7,935 nt of DNA. It comes from Acidobacteriota bacterium (GTDB lineage Bacteria > Acidobacteriota > Vicinamibacteria > Vicinamibacterales > Vicinamibacteraceae). Below the pieces are notes generated by a model. That model saw only the letters and a program-made list of their open reading frames with translations. It was not told the origin of the DNA and ran no database searches. The position numbers and the translations under genes are program-made. Location of the stretch: positions 1 through 7,935 of the forward strand of contig JACDAO010000020.1 of NCBI GenBank assembly GCA_013695405.1, read 5' to 3'. Shown one piece after another: positions 1 to 5,987 of this stretch (positions within the stretch are counted from its first letter, which is position 1; each line of letters opens with the position of its first letter).

Positions 1-263
1 GGCGTGTCCCCGGCGATGGTGTGTTGCCACAGGTCGCACATCACGCAGCGCCACGGACACTCGCGCCCGACCAGGAAGATCGTGGCGACGTCGACGACCT
101 CGCCGCTGACGCTGCGCTCCGGCTCGACCAGCACCGTCGGCGCGTGCCACGGGTCGTGGCGTGGGCGCGGCGCCCGGCGCTCGACCACCCAGCGGTCCCG
201 ATCGGCCGCGCGCGCCGGATACCTCGAGGCCGGCACCGCCACGTCACCGTGTGGCGCAATCAT
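1..263 (-). CDS. Radical SAM protein, N-terminal part (runs off the left edge)
   Basis: Only the first 87 codons are in the window; the gene continues beyond position 1. Reading the minus strand from the ATG at 263-261 gives an open frame with no stop. Residues 69-76 read CPWRCVMC, a CX3CX2C motif (C69, C73, C76) that in radical SAM enzymes holds the 4Fe-4S cluster cleaving S-adenosylmethionine. It is preceded by a beta-strand-like stretch (VDVATIFLVGRE) and followed by DLWQHT, as expected for the first strand and cluster loop of the radical SAM barrel. About 60 residues of Pro/Arg-rich leader precede it. The ATG overlaps the stop of the upstream asparagine-synthetase-like gene in an ATGA, with no Shine-Dalgarno visible, so translational coupling is likely. 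The ECPWRC...DLW context recalls the COG1244 type that includes archaeal RaSEA, but that assignment is from memory and the substrate is unknown. Confidence 0.85.
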   Translation of the reverse strand, partial: MIAPHGDVAVPASRYPARAADRDRWVVERRAPRPRHDPWHAPTVLVEPERSVSGEVVDVATIFLVGRECPWRCVMCDLWQHTIAGDT

Positions 264-1591
264 GCGTATTGCGCGTGGACGGCCCGCCGGCATGCAGCCT
301 CGTCGGCGCCGAGCACCTGGCGCAGCGCGGCTTCGGGGATCGCACCGTGCTGGAAGCGGCGCTTGGGGAAGACCGGCATGTCCAGGCCGGTGACGGCGCG
401 GATACCACGCGAGACGATCTCGCCCTTGAGCGCGTACAAGGTCGGCACGTCGTAGCCGGTCAGCGCGTCGAACGGGATGCCCTCGGCCACGTCGAGCACC
501 GCCGGTCGCGTGTATGGGCTGAAGCCCTCGAAGCCGAACTGGCGGGCTGGCGCATAGGTCCGCACATAGCTGCGGCTCAGGCCGCCGCTGTACGTAAGCG
601 AATGCTTGATCTTGCCGACGCCCCAGCCCTCCTGATAGAGCATCAGGTTGTCGACCACGCTGCGGATGGTCAGCTCCGGGTTCTCCTCGATCGGGTAGTC
701 CTTGAGGTTTTCGTCGCCGCCGTCGCCGTCGGCCAGCACGCGCCACTCCGGGTAGCGCGCGCGGATGCCGGCGCACAGCCGCAGGCCCATCGTCGCGCAC
801 TCGACGTCGAGCGGCTTGTAGTCCTCGAGCACACGCAACGTCTCGGCGAGATCGAAGTCACCGGCCCCAGCCTCGATCGATTCGAGGAACAGCCCGAGGC
901 CCAGTTGATCGAGGAAGCAGCGTGCCTGCGCGACGTCGGGCCCGCCGGCATCGAGCACGAACGCCTTGAGCCGCGTCGGCGACATCCCGAGCCGCTGCAT
1001 CACGTGATGAACGACCAGGAACACCGAACCGCTGTCGATGCCGCCGGAGAAGCAGACACCCACCGGCGCAGTGGGGCCGGCGCTGGCCTCGAGGTGGCTG
1101 AGCCATTTCTCGACTTCGTGGGCCAGCGCCCCGATGTACTGGCGACCGATCACGTCGAGGTCCGGCGGCAGCACAGCACGCGCCGGCGTGAAGAAACGCG
1201 TATAGGTCGGATCGGGGTCAGGGCAGCCCACCAGCCGAATCTCGATCACATGATGGGCCGGTACCATCCGCGTGTAAGTTGGATGAAACTGGCCGGCCAG
1301 TCCCTCGCCGGCCAGCGCGGCCTGCAGCGTGTCCATGCGGTCGGCAACGAACAGGGCCGGGCCCTCGCGCCGCTTGGCCAGGAAGTACCGCATCGGTCGG
1401 TCGAGCGAGCGGGCCATGCGCACGACGATGCCGTCGCGCGCGACGAGCGCGAACGATCCGTCGATCGAACGCACCGCGGCCGGGTCCGCGGTGGCGACTC
1501 GCGTGCGCGCCTCCTCGACGGTCATCCCGTGCAGGACGTTGAGCGACGAATCCAGCAGATCCACGACGCGCTCGACATGGCGGTGCATCAT
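260..1591 (-). CDS. Asparagine-synthetase-like amidotransferase/ligase without a glutaminase cysteine
   Basis: 443 aa. Residues about 40-140 look like a degenerate class II glutamine amidotransferase fold (SIDGSFALVARDG, then RPMRYFLAKR and LFVADRMDTLQAAL, matching the 'GDFAFALWD / P.YY / FASE' blocks of AsnB). The N-terminus is MMHRH, so the catalytic Cys2 is absent and glutamine hydrolysis is unlikely. The synthetase domain is intact in motif: the PP-loop SGGIDS at 182-187 (ATP pyrophosphate binding), GDGGDE at 289-294, a conserved-looking Lys near 389 (ALKGE) and VFPKRRFQHGA at 407-417, equivalent to the 'PK.GF' region near the C-terminus. Such enzymes adenylate a carboxylate and attack it with an amine; AsnB, beta-lactam synthetase and lasso-peptide cyclases are relatives. 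At 443 aa it is shorter than typical AsnB. A second ATG (1588) follows the first directly and could be the real start. The stop overlaps the radical SAM start. The substrate is unknown. Confidence 0.85.
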   Translation of the reverse strand: MMHRHVERVVDLLDSSLNVLHGMTVEEARTRVATADPAAVRSIDGSFALVARDGIVVRMARSLDRPMRYFLAKRREGPALFVADRMDTLQAALAGEGLAGQFHPTYTRMVPAHHVIEIRLVGCPDPDPTYTRFFTPARAVLPPDLDVIGRQYIGALAHEVEKWLSHLEASAGPTAPVGVCFSGGIDSGSVFLVVHHVMQRLGMSPTRLKAFVLDAGGPDVAQARCFLDQLGLGLFLESIEAGAGDFDLAETLRVLEDYKPLDVECATMGLRLCAGIRARYPEWRVLADGDGGDENLKDYPIEENPELTIRSVVDNLMLYQEGWGVGKIKHSLTYSGGLSRSYVRTYAPARQFGFEGFSPYTRPAVLDVAEGIPFDALTGYDVPTLYALKGEIVSRGIRAVTGLDMPVFPKRRFQHGAIPEAALRQVLGADEAACRRAVHAQYA

Positions 1592-1740
1592 GAGATTCTA
1601 CCCGCGCCTGCGTGGCGTTCTGCTGCTGTAGACGTACTAGTCGACGACCATCGACAGGCTATCGCGCGGCCGACAGCCGCGTGCCATACTGGTCGGCCTT
1701 TCAATTGGGCCCGGCGGTGGCCGGGCGACCAGCAGCCCGC
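1592..1740. promoter_or_regulatory. Divergent promoter region between the asparagine-synthetase-like gene and the ABC importer
   Basis: 149 bp separate the two divergent starts, so both promoters should lie here. On the minus strand TAGAAT (1600-1595) is a good -10 box (separate entry). On the plus strand CATACT (1684-1689) is -10-like and would give a leader of roughly 45 nt before the ATG at 1741. I see no convincing -35 at the correct distance for either. A short GTCGA...TCGAC inverted repeat lies near 1640-1655 but its arms are only 5 bp, so I do not call it an operator. Confidence 0.4.
1595..1600 (-). promoter_or_regulatory. -10-like box TAGAAT for the asparagine-synthetase-like gene
   Basis: On the minus strand TAGAAT ends 3 nt before the first ATG (1591) and exactly 6 nt before the second ATG (1588). 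A transcript starting at the usual distance would begin at or next to the initiation codon, which would make the mRNA leaderless. This agrees with the lack of any Shine-Dalgarno sequence. No clear -35 is present, so the call is tentative. Confidence 0.35.
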
Positions 1741-2511
1741 ATGACTTCCGCCGGACCCCGCACGCTGCCGCTCCTGGGCCTGGCCGGTCCGCTGGCGCTC
1801 GTCCTGGTCTGGGCGGCGGCCTCGTCACTCGGGCTGTTTCCGTCGTCGTTGTTCCCGCATCCGGGTACGGTGGCTCGTGGGCTGGTGACCGAGCTGGCGA
1901 GCGGCCGGCTGCTGCAGGACATGATCGCGTCGCTGTTCCGCGTCGGCGTCGGCTTCCTGCTGGCGATCGGCGTCGGTATCCCGGCCGGCCTGCTGCTCGG
2001 TCACTCGGCGGTCGCGCGGGCGGCGTGGCTGCCCCTGGTGAACTTCTTCCGCAACCTCTCGCCGTTGGCGTGGATCCCGTTTGCGATCCTCTGGCTCGGC
2101 ATCGGCGATCCGCCGGCGATCTTCCTGATCTTCATGGCCGGGGTCTTCCCGGTGGTGATCGCGACGACGGCCGCGGTGGCCGGCATCCCGAGCGTGTACT
2201 TCCGGGTCGCACGCGATCTCGGACTCGACGGCTGGCGGTTGCTGCGCGACGTGACCCTGCCGGCGATCGCGCCGCAGGTGATCACCACGCTGCGGGTGAC
2301 GGCGGGCCTGTCCTGGCTGGTGGTGGTGGCGGCCGAGATGATTGCCGGACGCGACGGGCTCGGCTTTGCCGTGTGGGACGCCCGCAACGGCTTGCGCATC
2401 GACCTGCTGGCCGCGGTGATGGTGGTGATCGGGCTGCTCGGCGTCGCAATCGATCGCGTGCTGCGGCAGTTGTCGCACATCCCCAGCGTGCGGTGGGGCT
2501 ACGAACGATGA
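1741..2511 (+). CDS. ABC transporter permease, nitrate/sulfonate/taurine type
   Basis: 256 aa inner-membrane permease. Hydrophobic segments appear at about 11-33, 65-88, 105-147 (probably two), 190-210 and 222-242, the usual six-helix layout of the SsuC/TauC/ThiX-like family (BPD_transp_1). The cytoplasmic EAA-type coupling loop, which contacts the ATPase, is seen as ARDLGLDGWRLLRDVTLPAI (157-176), followed by APQVITTLRV. The ending AGRDGLGFAVWDAR (202-215) is also typical of this family. I chose ATG 1741 because the protein then begins just before the first membrane helix; the open frame extends back to 1612 but that part is Arg-rich and unlike a permease, and a GTG at 1717 is a weaker alternative. 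No strong Shine-Dalgarno is seen. The stop overlaps the ATPase start in ATGA. It would work as a homodimer with the next two genes. The substrate is not deducible. Confidence 0.93.
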   Translation: MTSAGPRTLPLLGLAGPLALVLVWAAASSLGLFPSSLFPHPGTVARGLVTELASGRLLQDMIASLFRVGVGFLLAIGVGIPAGLLLGHSAVARAAWLPLVNFFRNLSPLAWIPFAILWLGIGDPPAIFLIFMAGVFPVVIATTAAVAGIPSVYFRVARDLGLDGWRLLRDVTLPAIAPQVITTLRVTAGLSWLVVVAAEMIAGRDGLGFAVWDARNGLRIDLLAAVMVVIGLLGVAIDRVLRQLSHIPSVRWGYER

Positions 2512-3290
2512 GCGCCGTCACGCCGCTGCTGCACCTCGACGCGGTAAGCCACGCGTACGGCGCCGTGCCCGTGCTGCAGGCACTCGATGTGCGCGTGCGC
2601 GCTGGCGAGTTCGTCGCGATCGTCGGGCCGTCTGGTTGTGGCAAGACCACCATCCTCAACCTGTGTTCCGGATGGCTGACGCCCACCGTGGGGACGGTGC
2701 GGCGCGCCGGCCGGGCGCGCACCGTGTTTCAGCACGATGGCTTGTTCCCGTGGCTGACGGTCGGCGAGAACGTGCGCCTGGGCCTGCGGCACCTTCCGCC
2801 CACCACCGAGCGCGACGAGCGGACCATCGACTGGCTCGCACTGGTCGGCCTCGAGGGCTTTGCGCAGCACTACCCGCACCAGCTGTCCGGCGGCATGCGC
2901 CAGCGGGCGGAACTGGCGCGTGCCCTGGCCGGCGAAACCGACCTGCTGCTGATGGACGAGCCGTTCTCGTCGCTCGACTACCTGACCCGGCTGCGGTTGC
3001 GCAGCGAACTGGCCCGACTGCTGCACGAGCAGCCACGGACGGTGGTGCTGGTGACCCACGACATCGAGGAAGCCGCGCAACTGGCCGATCGGGTGCTGGT
3101 GTTGTCCGACCGTCCGGCACGCGTTTGCGACGAAGTGACCATCGACGTGCCGCGGCCGCGCGAGCCGACCCATGCCGCGGTGGTGCAGGCGGTCCATCGC
3201 ATCCTGACCGGTCTGGGTCTCGAACAGGGCACGCCCGGTGGCGCGCCCGTGCGGGCGTGGCCGACGCCCGCTGAATCACGGAGCCGATGA
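2508..3290 (+). CDS. ABC transporter ATP-binding protein, nitrate/sulfonate/taurine type
   Basis: 260 aa. All nucleotide-binding motifs are intact: Walker A GPSGCGKTT (40-48), Q-loop Gln at 75 (VFQHDGLFPWLTV, characteristic of the SsuB/TauB/NrtD group), signature LSGGMRQR (126-133), Walker B LLLMDE (146-151), D-loop SSLD (154-157) and H-loop His184 in VTHDIEEA. It energises uptake through the permease encoded just upstream. The region after the core (about 215-260) is a short Pro/Gly-rich tail without a recognisable regulatory domain. The ATG at 2508 overlaps the permease TGA (ATGA), and its own TGA overlaps the start of the binding-protein gene in the same way, so the three proteins are expected to be co-translated. 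The same frame stays open upstream to 2025 but that part lies inside the permease gene and is not protein-like. Confidence 0.96.
   Translation: MSAVTPLLHLDAVSHAYGAVPVLQALDVRVRAGEFVAIVGPSGCGKTTILNLCSGWLTPTVGTVRRAGRARTVFQHDGLFPWLTVGENVRLGLRHLPPTTERDERTIDWLALVGLEGFAQHYPHQLSGGMRQRAELARALAGETDLLLMDEPFSSLDYLTRLRLRSELARLLHEQPRTVVLVTHDIEEAAQLADRVLVLSDRPARVCDEVTIDVPRPREPTHAAVVQAVHRILTGLGLEQGTPGGAPVRAWPTPAESRSR
3280..3283 (+). promoter_or_regulatory. Shine-Dalgarno GGAG for the binding-protein gene
   Basis: GGAG lies 3 nt before the ATG at 3287 and 6 nt before the next ATG at 3290. Spacing therefore favours the second ATG, which would remove one Met and turn the junction into a single-base overlap with the ATPase stop. 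Confidence 0.45.
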
Positions 3291-4333
3291 TGTGGCAATG
3301 GCCGTTCGTCCGCTGGATGCTCGGAGCGGTGCTGGTGGTGGCGGCCCTCGGGATCGTGCGCCTGCGTCCGTGGCACCGTGCCGGTGACGCCGGCGGCCCC
3401 ACCGCAGCCGACGCAGCGCGTCAGACGCTCGCCGTCGGCTTCCTGCCCGTGACCTGTCATCTCACCTGTCCGGTCACCGATTACGCCACTCGGACCAGTT
3501 CCGGCACCCGCTTCGCGTCCGAACGCTTCACCGACTTCCCGACGATGGTCGAGACGCTCGAGAGCGGCCGTCTCTCGGCCACGTTCATGATCGCGCCGCT
3601 GGCGATGAAACTGCGCGAGCAGGGTGTCCGCGTCAAGATTGTCTACCTCGGGCACCGCGACGGGTCGACAGTGATGGTGCGGAGCGACCTCCCCGCGTCG
3701 CGCCTGGCCGATCTGGCCGGTCGGACCTTCGCAATTCCGAGCAAGTACAGCAACCAGCACCTGGTGATTCGCAAGTTGATGCACGACCAGGGCGTCGATC
3801 CGGCTTCGATTCGCTTCGTCGAAATGCCGCCGCCGGACATGCCCGGGGCGCTGGCCAGCCGGGCCATCGATGCCTACTTCGTCGGCGAGCCGCATGCGGC
3901 GCGTACCGAGCTCGATGGAACAGGGCGCGTCCTCTATCACGCCAAGGACATCTGGCCCGGCTTCATCTCCTGCGTGCTGGTGGTCACCGAGGAGCTGATT
4001 GCCGAAAAGCCGGAGTTGGTGCGCGACCTGGTGCGGGGCATCGCCGAGAGCGGTGAGTGGGCCGAGCAGCATCGCACCGAGGCCGCGGCCGTGGTCTCGC
4101 CGTATTTCCGCCAGGACGAGGCGCTGGTGCGCTACGTGTTGACCCAGCCTCCCGACCGGGTCAGCTACCGGATGCTCACGCCGACCGATCGCGAGTTGCA
4201 GCAGATCGCCGACATGGGGTTGGCGGCTGGCATCCTCGAGCAGCGCCTCGACGTGACCGGGCTGGTCGACCGGCAGTTCATCCCGCGCCAGGTCCACGCC
4301 GCCCGCATCGACGCACCGCCATCCTCGCGCTGA
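3287..4333 (+). CDS. ABC transporter substrate-binding protein, NMT1/NrtA/SsuA-like, membrane-anchored
   Basis: 348 aa (347 if the ATG at 3290 is used). Residues 8-25 form one hydrophobic segment after a short, weakly basic N-terminus. No lipobox Cys and no clear signal peptidase site follow, so it may stay anchored by this helix. The mature part starts near 47 with TLAVGFLPVTCHLTC, the first beta-strand of a periplasmic binding protein of the NMT1 type, and continues with family-like blocks: MVETLESGRLSATFMIAPLAMKLREQGVRVKIV (87-119), LADLAGRTFAIPSKYSNQHLVIRKLM (140-165), and AIDAYFVGEPHAARTEL (193-209), where GEP is the usual hinge-region motif. Two cysteines, C57 and C61, sit in the first loop where the ligand normally binds, so they could contact ligand or metal or form a disulfide. 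Relatives take up nitrate, bicarbonate, sulfonates, taurine or thiamine precursors. Third gene of the importer operon. Confidence 0.9.
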   Translation: MMWQWPFVRWMLGAVLVVAALGIVRLRPWHRAGDAGGPTAADAARQTLAVGFLPVTCHLTCPVTDYATRTSSGTRFASERFTDFPTMVETLESGRLSATFMIAPLAMKLREQGVRVKIVYLGHRDGSTVMVRSDLPASRLADLAGRTFAIPSKYSNQHLVIRKLMHDQGVDPASIRFVEMPPPDMPGALASRAIDAYFVGEPHAARTELDGTGRVLYHAKDIWPGFISCVLVVTEELIAEKPELVRDLVRGIAESGEWAEQHRTEAAAVVSPYFRQDEALVRYVLTQPPDRVSYRMLTPTDRELQQIADMGLAAGILEQRLDVTGLVDRQFIPRQVHAARIDAPPSSR

Positions 4334-4369
4334 GCGACCCGCTGGTGGTGCGCTCGATCGTGGTGGCGA

Positions 4370-4408
4370 TCAGTAGGTCAGCTTGAGCGCGAACTGCAGC
4401 AGGCGAGG
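4370..4408 (-). pseudogene. Possible remnant: last codons of a TonB-dependent receptor
   Basis: On the minus strand codons 4408-4373 read PRLLQFALKLTY and are followed by TGA (4372-4370). A final beta-strand of this form, ending in an aromatic residue at the stop, is how acidobacterial TonB-dependent/carboxypeptidase-regulatory-like outer-membrane proteins end; the terminal aromatic is the barrel-assembly signal. Upstream in the same frame the translation becomes Pro/Cys-rich (RHPPCVPGP) and loses the pattern at once, so at most a dozen codons survive. This is consistent with a deletion or rearrangement that left only the gene's tail. With so few codons, chance resemblance cannot be excluded. 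Confidence 0.35.
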
Positions 4409-4567
4409 TGGTCCAGGAACGCACGGCGGATGCCTGGGCTGCCGGCCAGAAGGTCGATGTGTGGCACGAGTGTGCGGACTCTATCGGCCGGCCCACCATG
4501 CCTCAATGCGCCGAACCAGTTAGCTGAGCCATGCAAATCCAGTCGGCGCGCCAGTTCCAGCCCGCGT

Positions 4568-4590
4568 TTCCGCCGCGACGCGCGGCGGAA
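4568..4590. repeat. Perfect 10-bp inverted repeat (hairpin) upstream of the first glycoside hydrolase
   Basis: Left arm TTCCGCCGCG (4568-4577), loop ACG, right arm CGCGGCGGAA (4581-4590). The arms are exact reverse complements, giving a very stable GC-rich stem with a 3-nt loop. There is no T-run on the 3' side, but reading the minus strand is equivalent, so a bidirectional factor-dependent terminator is possible. Its right arm ends 26 nt before the ATG at 4617, overlapping where a -35 element would fall, so an operator or attenuator role is an alternative. Confidence 0.6.
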
Positions 4591-4616
4591 CGGTGCTTGC
4601 TGCGGCAGACTGGCGC

Positions 4617-5813
4617 ATGCACGGCCCAGCACCGATGGCCCGCTCACCGTTTCGCTCATTCTGGCTCGGCGGCTTCGAGTCGGCGACGCACCTCACCGTC
4701 TGCGGCGAACGCCTCGACCTGCTCGACGCGACCCAGCACGATCGCTTCGTCGCCGCGGACTACGCGCGGGTCCGGACCGTCGGCATCCACACCGTACGCG
4801 ACACGATGCGCTGGCACCTGATCGAGCGGAACCCGGGGCAGTTCGACTTCAGCTCGGTGACGCCATTCCTGGACGCATCCCATGCGCAGGGCGTCCAGGT
4901 CATCTGGGACCTGCTGCACTACGGCGTGCCGTGCGACGTCGACCTGTTCAGTCCGACGTTCCCGGACCGCTTTGCCGCTTTCGCTGGCGCCGCGGCGCGC
5001 TATGTGCGCGACTGGTCATCCGACGCGCCCTGCTACACGCCAATCAACGAGGTGTCGTTCCTGTCGTGGGCTGCTGCCGAGGTCGGTTGGATGCATCCGT
5101 GCGCTTACGGACGGGGGCTCGAGCTCAAGCGGCAGCTGGTGCGTGCCTGGGTGGCGGCCGCGGCGGCGATCCGGGCCGTCGACGCCCGCGCCTGCCTGGT
5201 CTCGGCCGAGCCGTTGATCCACGTCGTCCCACCCCTGGGCGTCGAGGACGACGGCGGGCATGCGGCGGCGAAGCGGGCCTCGCAGTGGGAGGCCTGGGAC
5301 ATGATCACCGGTGTGCGCGAGCCCGAACTGGGTGGCAGCGCGGCGGCGCTCGACGTGATCGGCGTGAACTTCTACCACGACAACCAGTGGGAGGCGCCCG
5401 GCGGTGAGAAGATCGCCTGGCATCTGCAGCCACGCGATTCGCGATGGGTGCCGCTGCATCAGCTGCTGGTCGAAACCTGGACCCGCTATGGTCGTCCGCT
5501 CTGCATCGCCGAGACCAGTCACGTCGGCGTCGGCCGGGCAGAGTGGATCCGCGAGATCACCGACGAGGTGTGCCTGGCGCTCCGCTCGGGTGTTCCGCTC
5601 GAGGGGGTGTGCCTCTATCCGATCATCGACCGCTGCGACTGGAACGACCCGTCGCACTGGCACAACAGCGGCCTGTGGGACCTGGTTCGGCAGCCTGACG
5701 GCACCTGGCGACGCGATCTGTGCGTGGGGTATGCCGAGGAACTGGCGCGGTGCCAGCAGCGTGTCCACCAGGTCCGCGAGGCCGTACTGGCGCCGCAGGC
5801 CTGCGGTCGCTGA
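4617..5813 (+). CDS. Clan GH-A glycoside hydrolase, beta-glucosidase-like (copy 1)
   Basis: 398 aa, probably a soluble (beta/alpha)8-barrel retaining glycosidase; no signal peptide or membrane helix is seen. The acid/base glutamate is E145 in TPINEVSF (Asn-Glu at the end of barrel strand 4, the GH-A hallmark), and the nucleophile is probably E299 in CIAETSHVG (strand 7). Other conserved blocks: FRSFWLGGFESATH (12-25), VRDTMRWHLIE (60-70), VIWDLLHYGVP (95-105), AEPLIHVVPP (197-206), VIGVNFYHDNQWE (247-259) and LYPIIDR (333-339). The protein resembles a widespread but poorly characterised group annotated as beta-glucosidase, distantly like GH1 (COG2723); the real sugar substrate is unknown. I chose ATG 4617 because it sits 11 residues before FRSFW, exactly as the start of the downstream paralogue does. 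A GTG at 4593 and an ATG at 4635 are in-frame alternatives. No good Shine-Dalgarno is visible. Confidence 0.88.
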   Translation: MHGPAPMARSPFRSFWLGGFESATHLTVCGERLDLLDATQHDRFVAADYARVRTVGIHTVRDTMRWHLIERNPGQFDFSSVTPFLDASHAQGVQVIWDLLHYGVPCDVDLFSPTFPDRFAAFAGAAARYVRDWSSDAPCYTPINEVSFLSWAAAEVGWMHPCAYGRGLELKRQLVRAWVAAAAAIRAVDARACLVSAEPLIHVVPPLGVEDDGGHAAAKRASQWEAWDMITGVREPELGGSAAALDVIGVNFYHDNQWEAPGGEKIAWHLQPRDSRWVPLHQLLVETWTRYGRPLCIAETSHVGVGRAEWIREITDEVCLALRSGVPLEGVCLYPIIDRCDWNDPSHWHNSGLWDLVRQPDGTWRRDLCVGYAEELARCQQRVHQVREAVLAPQACGR

Positions 5814-5839
5814 GCGTCGGCGGGCCGCACGCGCCTGAC

Positions 5840-5854
5840 GGCGGACCGTCCGCC
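5840..5854. terminator. Small hairpin after glycoside hydrolase copy 1
   Basis: GGCGGA (5840-5845) and TCCGCC (5849-5854) are perfect arms around a 3-nt loop, 26 nt after the stop of copy 1. There is no T-run, so intrinsic termination is doubtful, and short GC-rich hairpins are common by chance in this DNA. Confidence 0.2.
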
Positions 5855-5987
5855 ACGTGTGCCAGGCCCGGTGCCAGAGCTCACTGGAATGGCGCAGAAA
5901 GGCGCGATCGTTCGGGCGGCCGGCGCAGGAACGTGCCTTGCTGAGCAGGGCCGTACCGCCATCCCGGTGGCACCGCTTCGACTACGC

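Larger units (their letters stand above)
4334..4616. other. Intergenic stretch with a decayed receptor tail and a hairpin
   Basis: 283 bp between the importer operon and the first glycoside hydrolase. It holds the possible TonB-receptor tail on the minus strand (4370-4408) and the perfect inverted repeat at 4568-4590, each listed separately. CAGACT at 4606-4611 is a weak -10-like element whose spacing (5 nt) to the ATG at 4617 would again suit a leaderless transcript. No terminator with a T-run is visible after the importer operon. A plus-strand open stretch at 4387-4527 has no recognisable protein character. Confidence 0.5.

Noticed and set aside
1612..1740. N-terminal extension of the permease
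   Set aside because: Arg/Cys-rich and not protein-like; the ATG at 1741 gives a normal permease N-terminus.
161..1744. Long plus-strand open frame (527 codons)
   Set aside because: It lies opposite the asparagine-synthetase-like gene, is rich in Arg/His/Ala with no domain pattern, and arises from the GC-rich codon bias of the true gene.
2978..4297. Long minus-strand open frame (439 codons)
   Set aside because: Antisense to the well-supported ATPase and binding-protein genes; no recognisable motif.
4345..4372. GATCG...CGATC inverted repeat after the importer operon as terminator
   Set aside because: Only 5-bp arms and no T-run.
4387..4527. Short plus-strand open stretch of about 46 codons (includes WHECADSIGRPTMP)
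   Set aside because: No start with a ribosome binding site and no family resemblance; overlaps the proposed receptor remnant on the other strand.
4593..4616. GTG start for hydrolase copy 1
   Set aside because: It would break the match of start position with copy 2; kept only as an alternative because of the shared upstream sequence.
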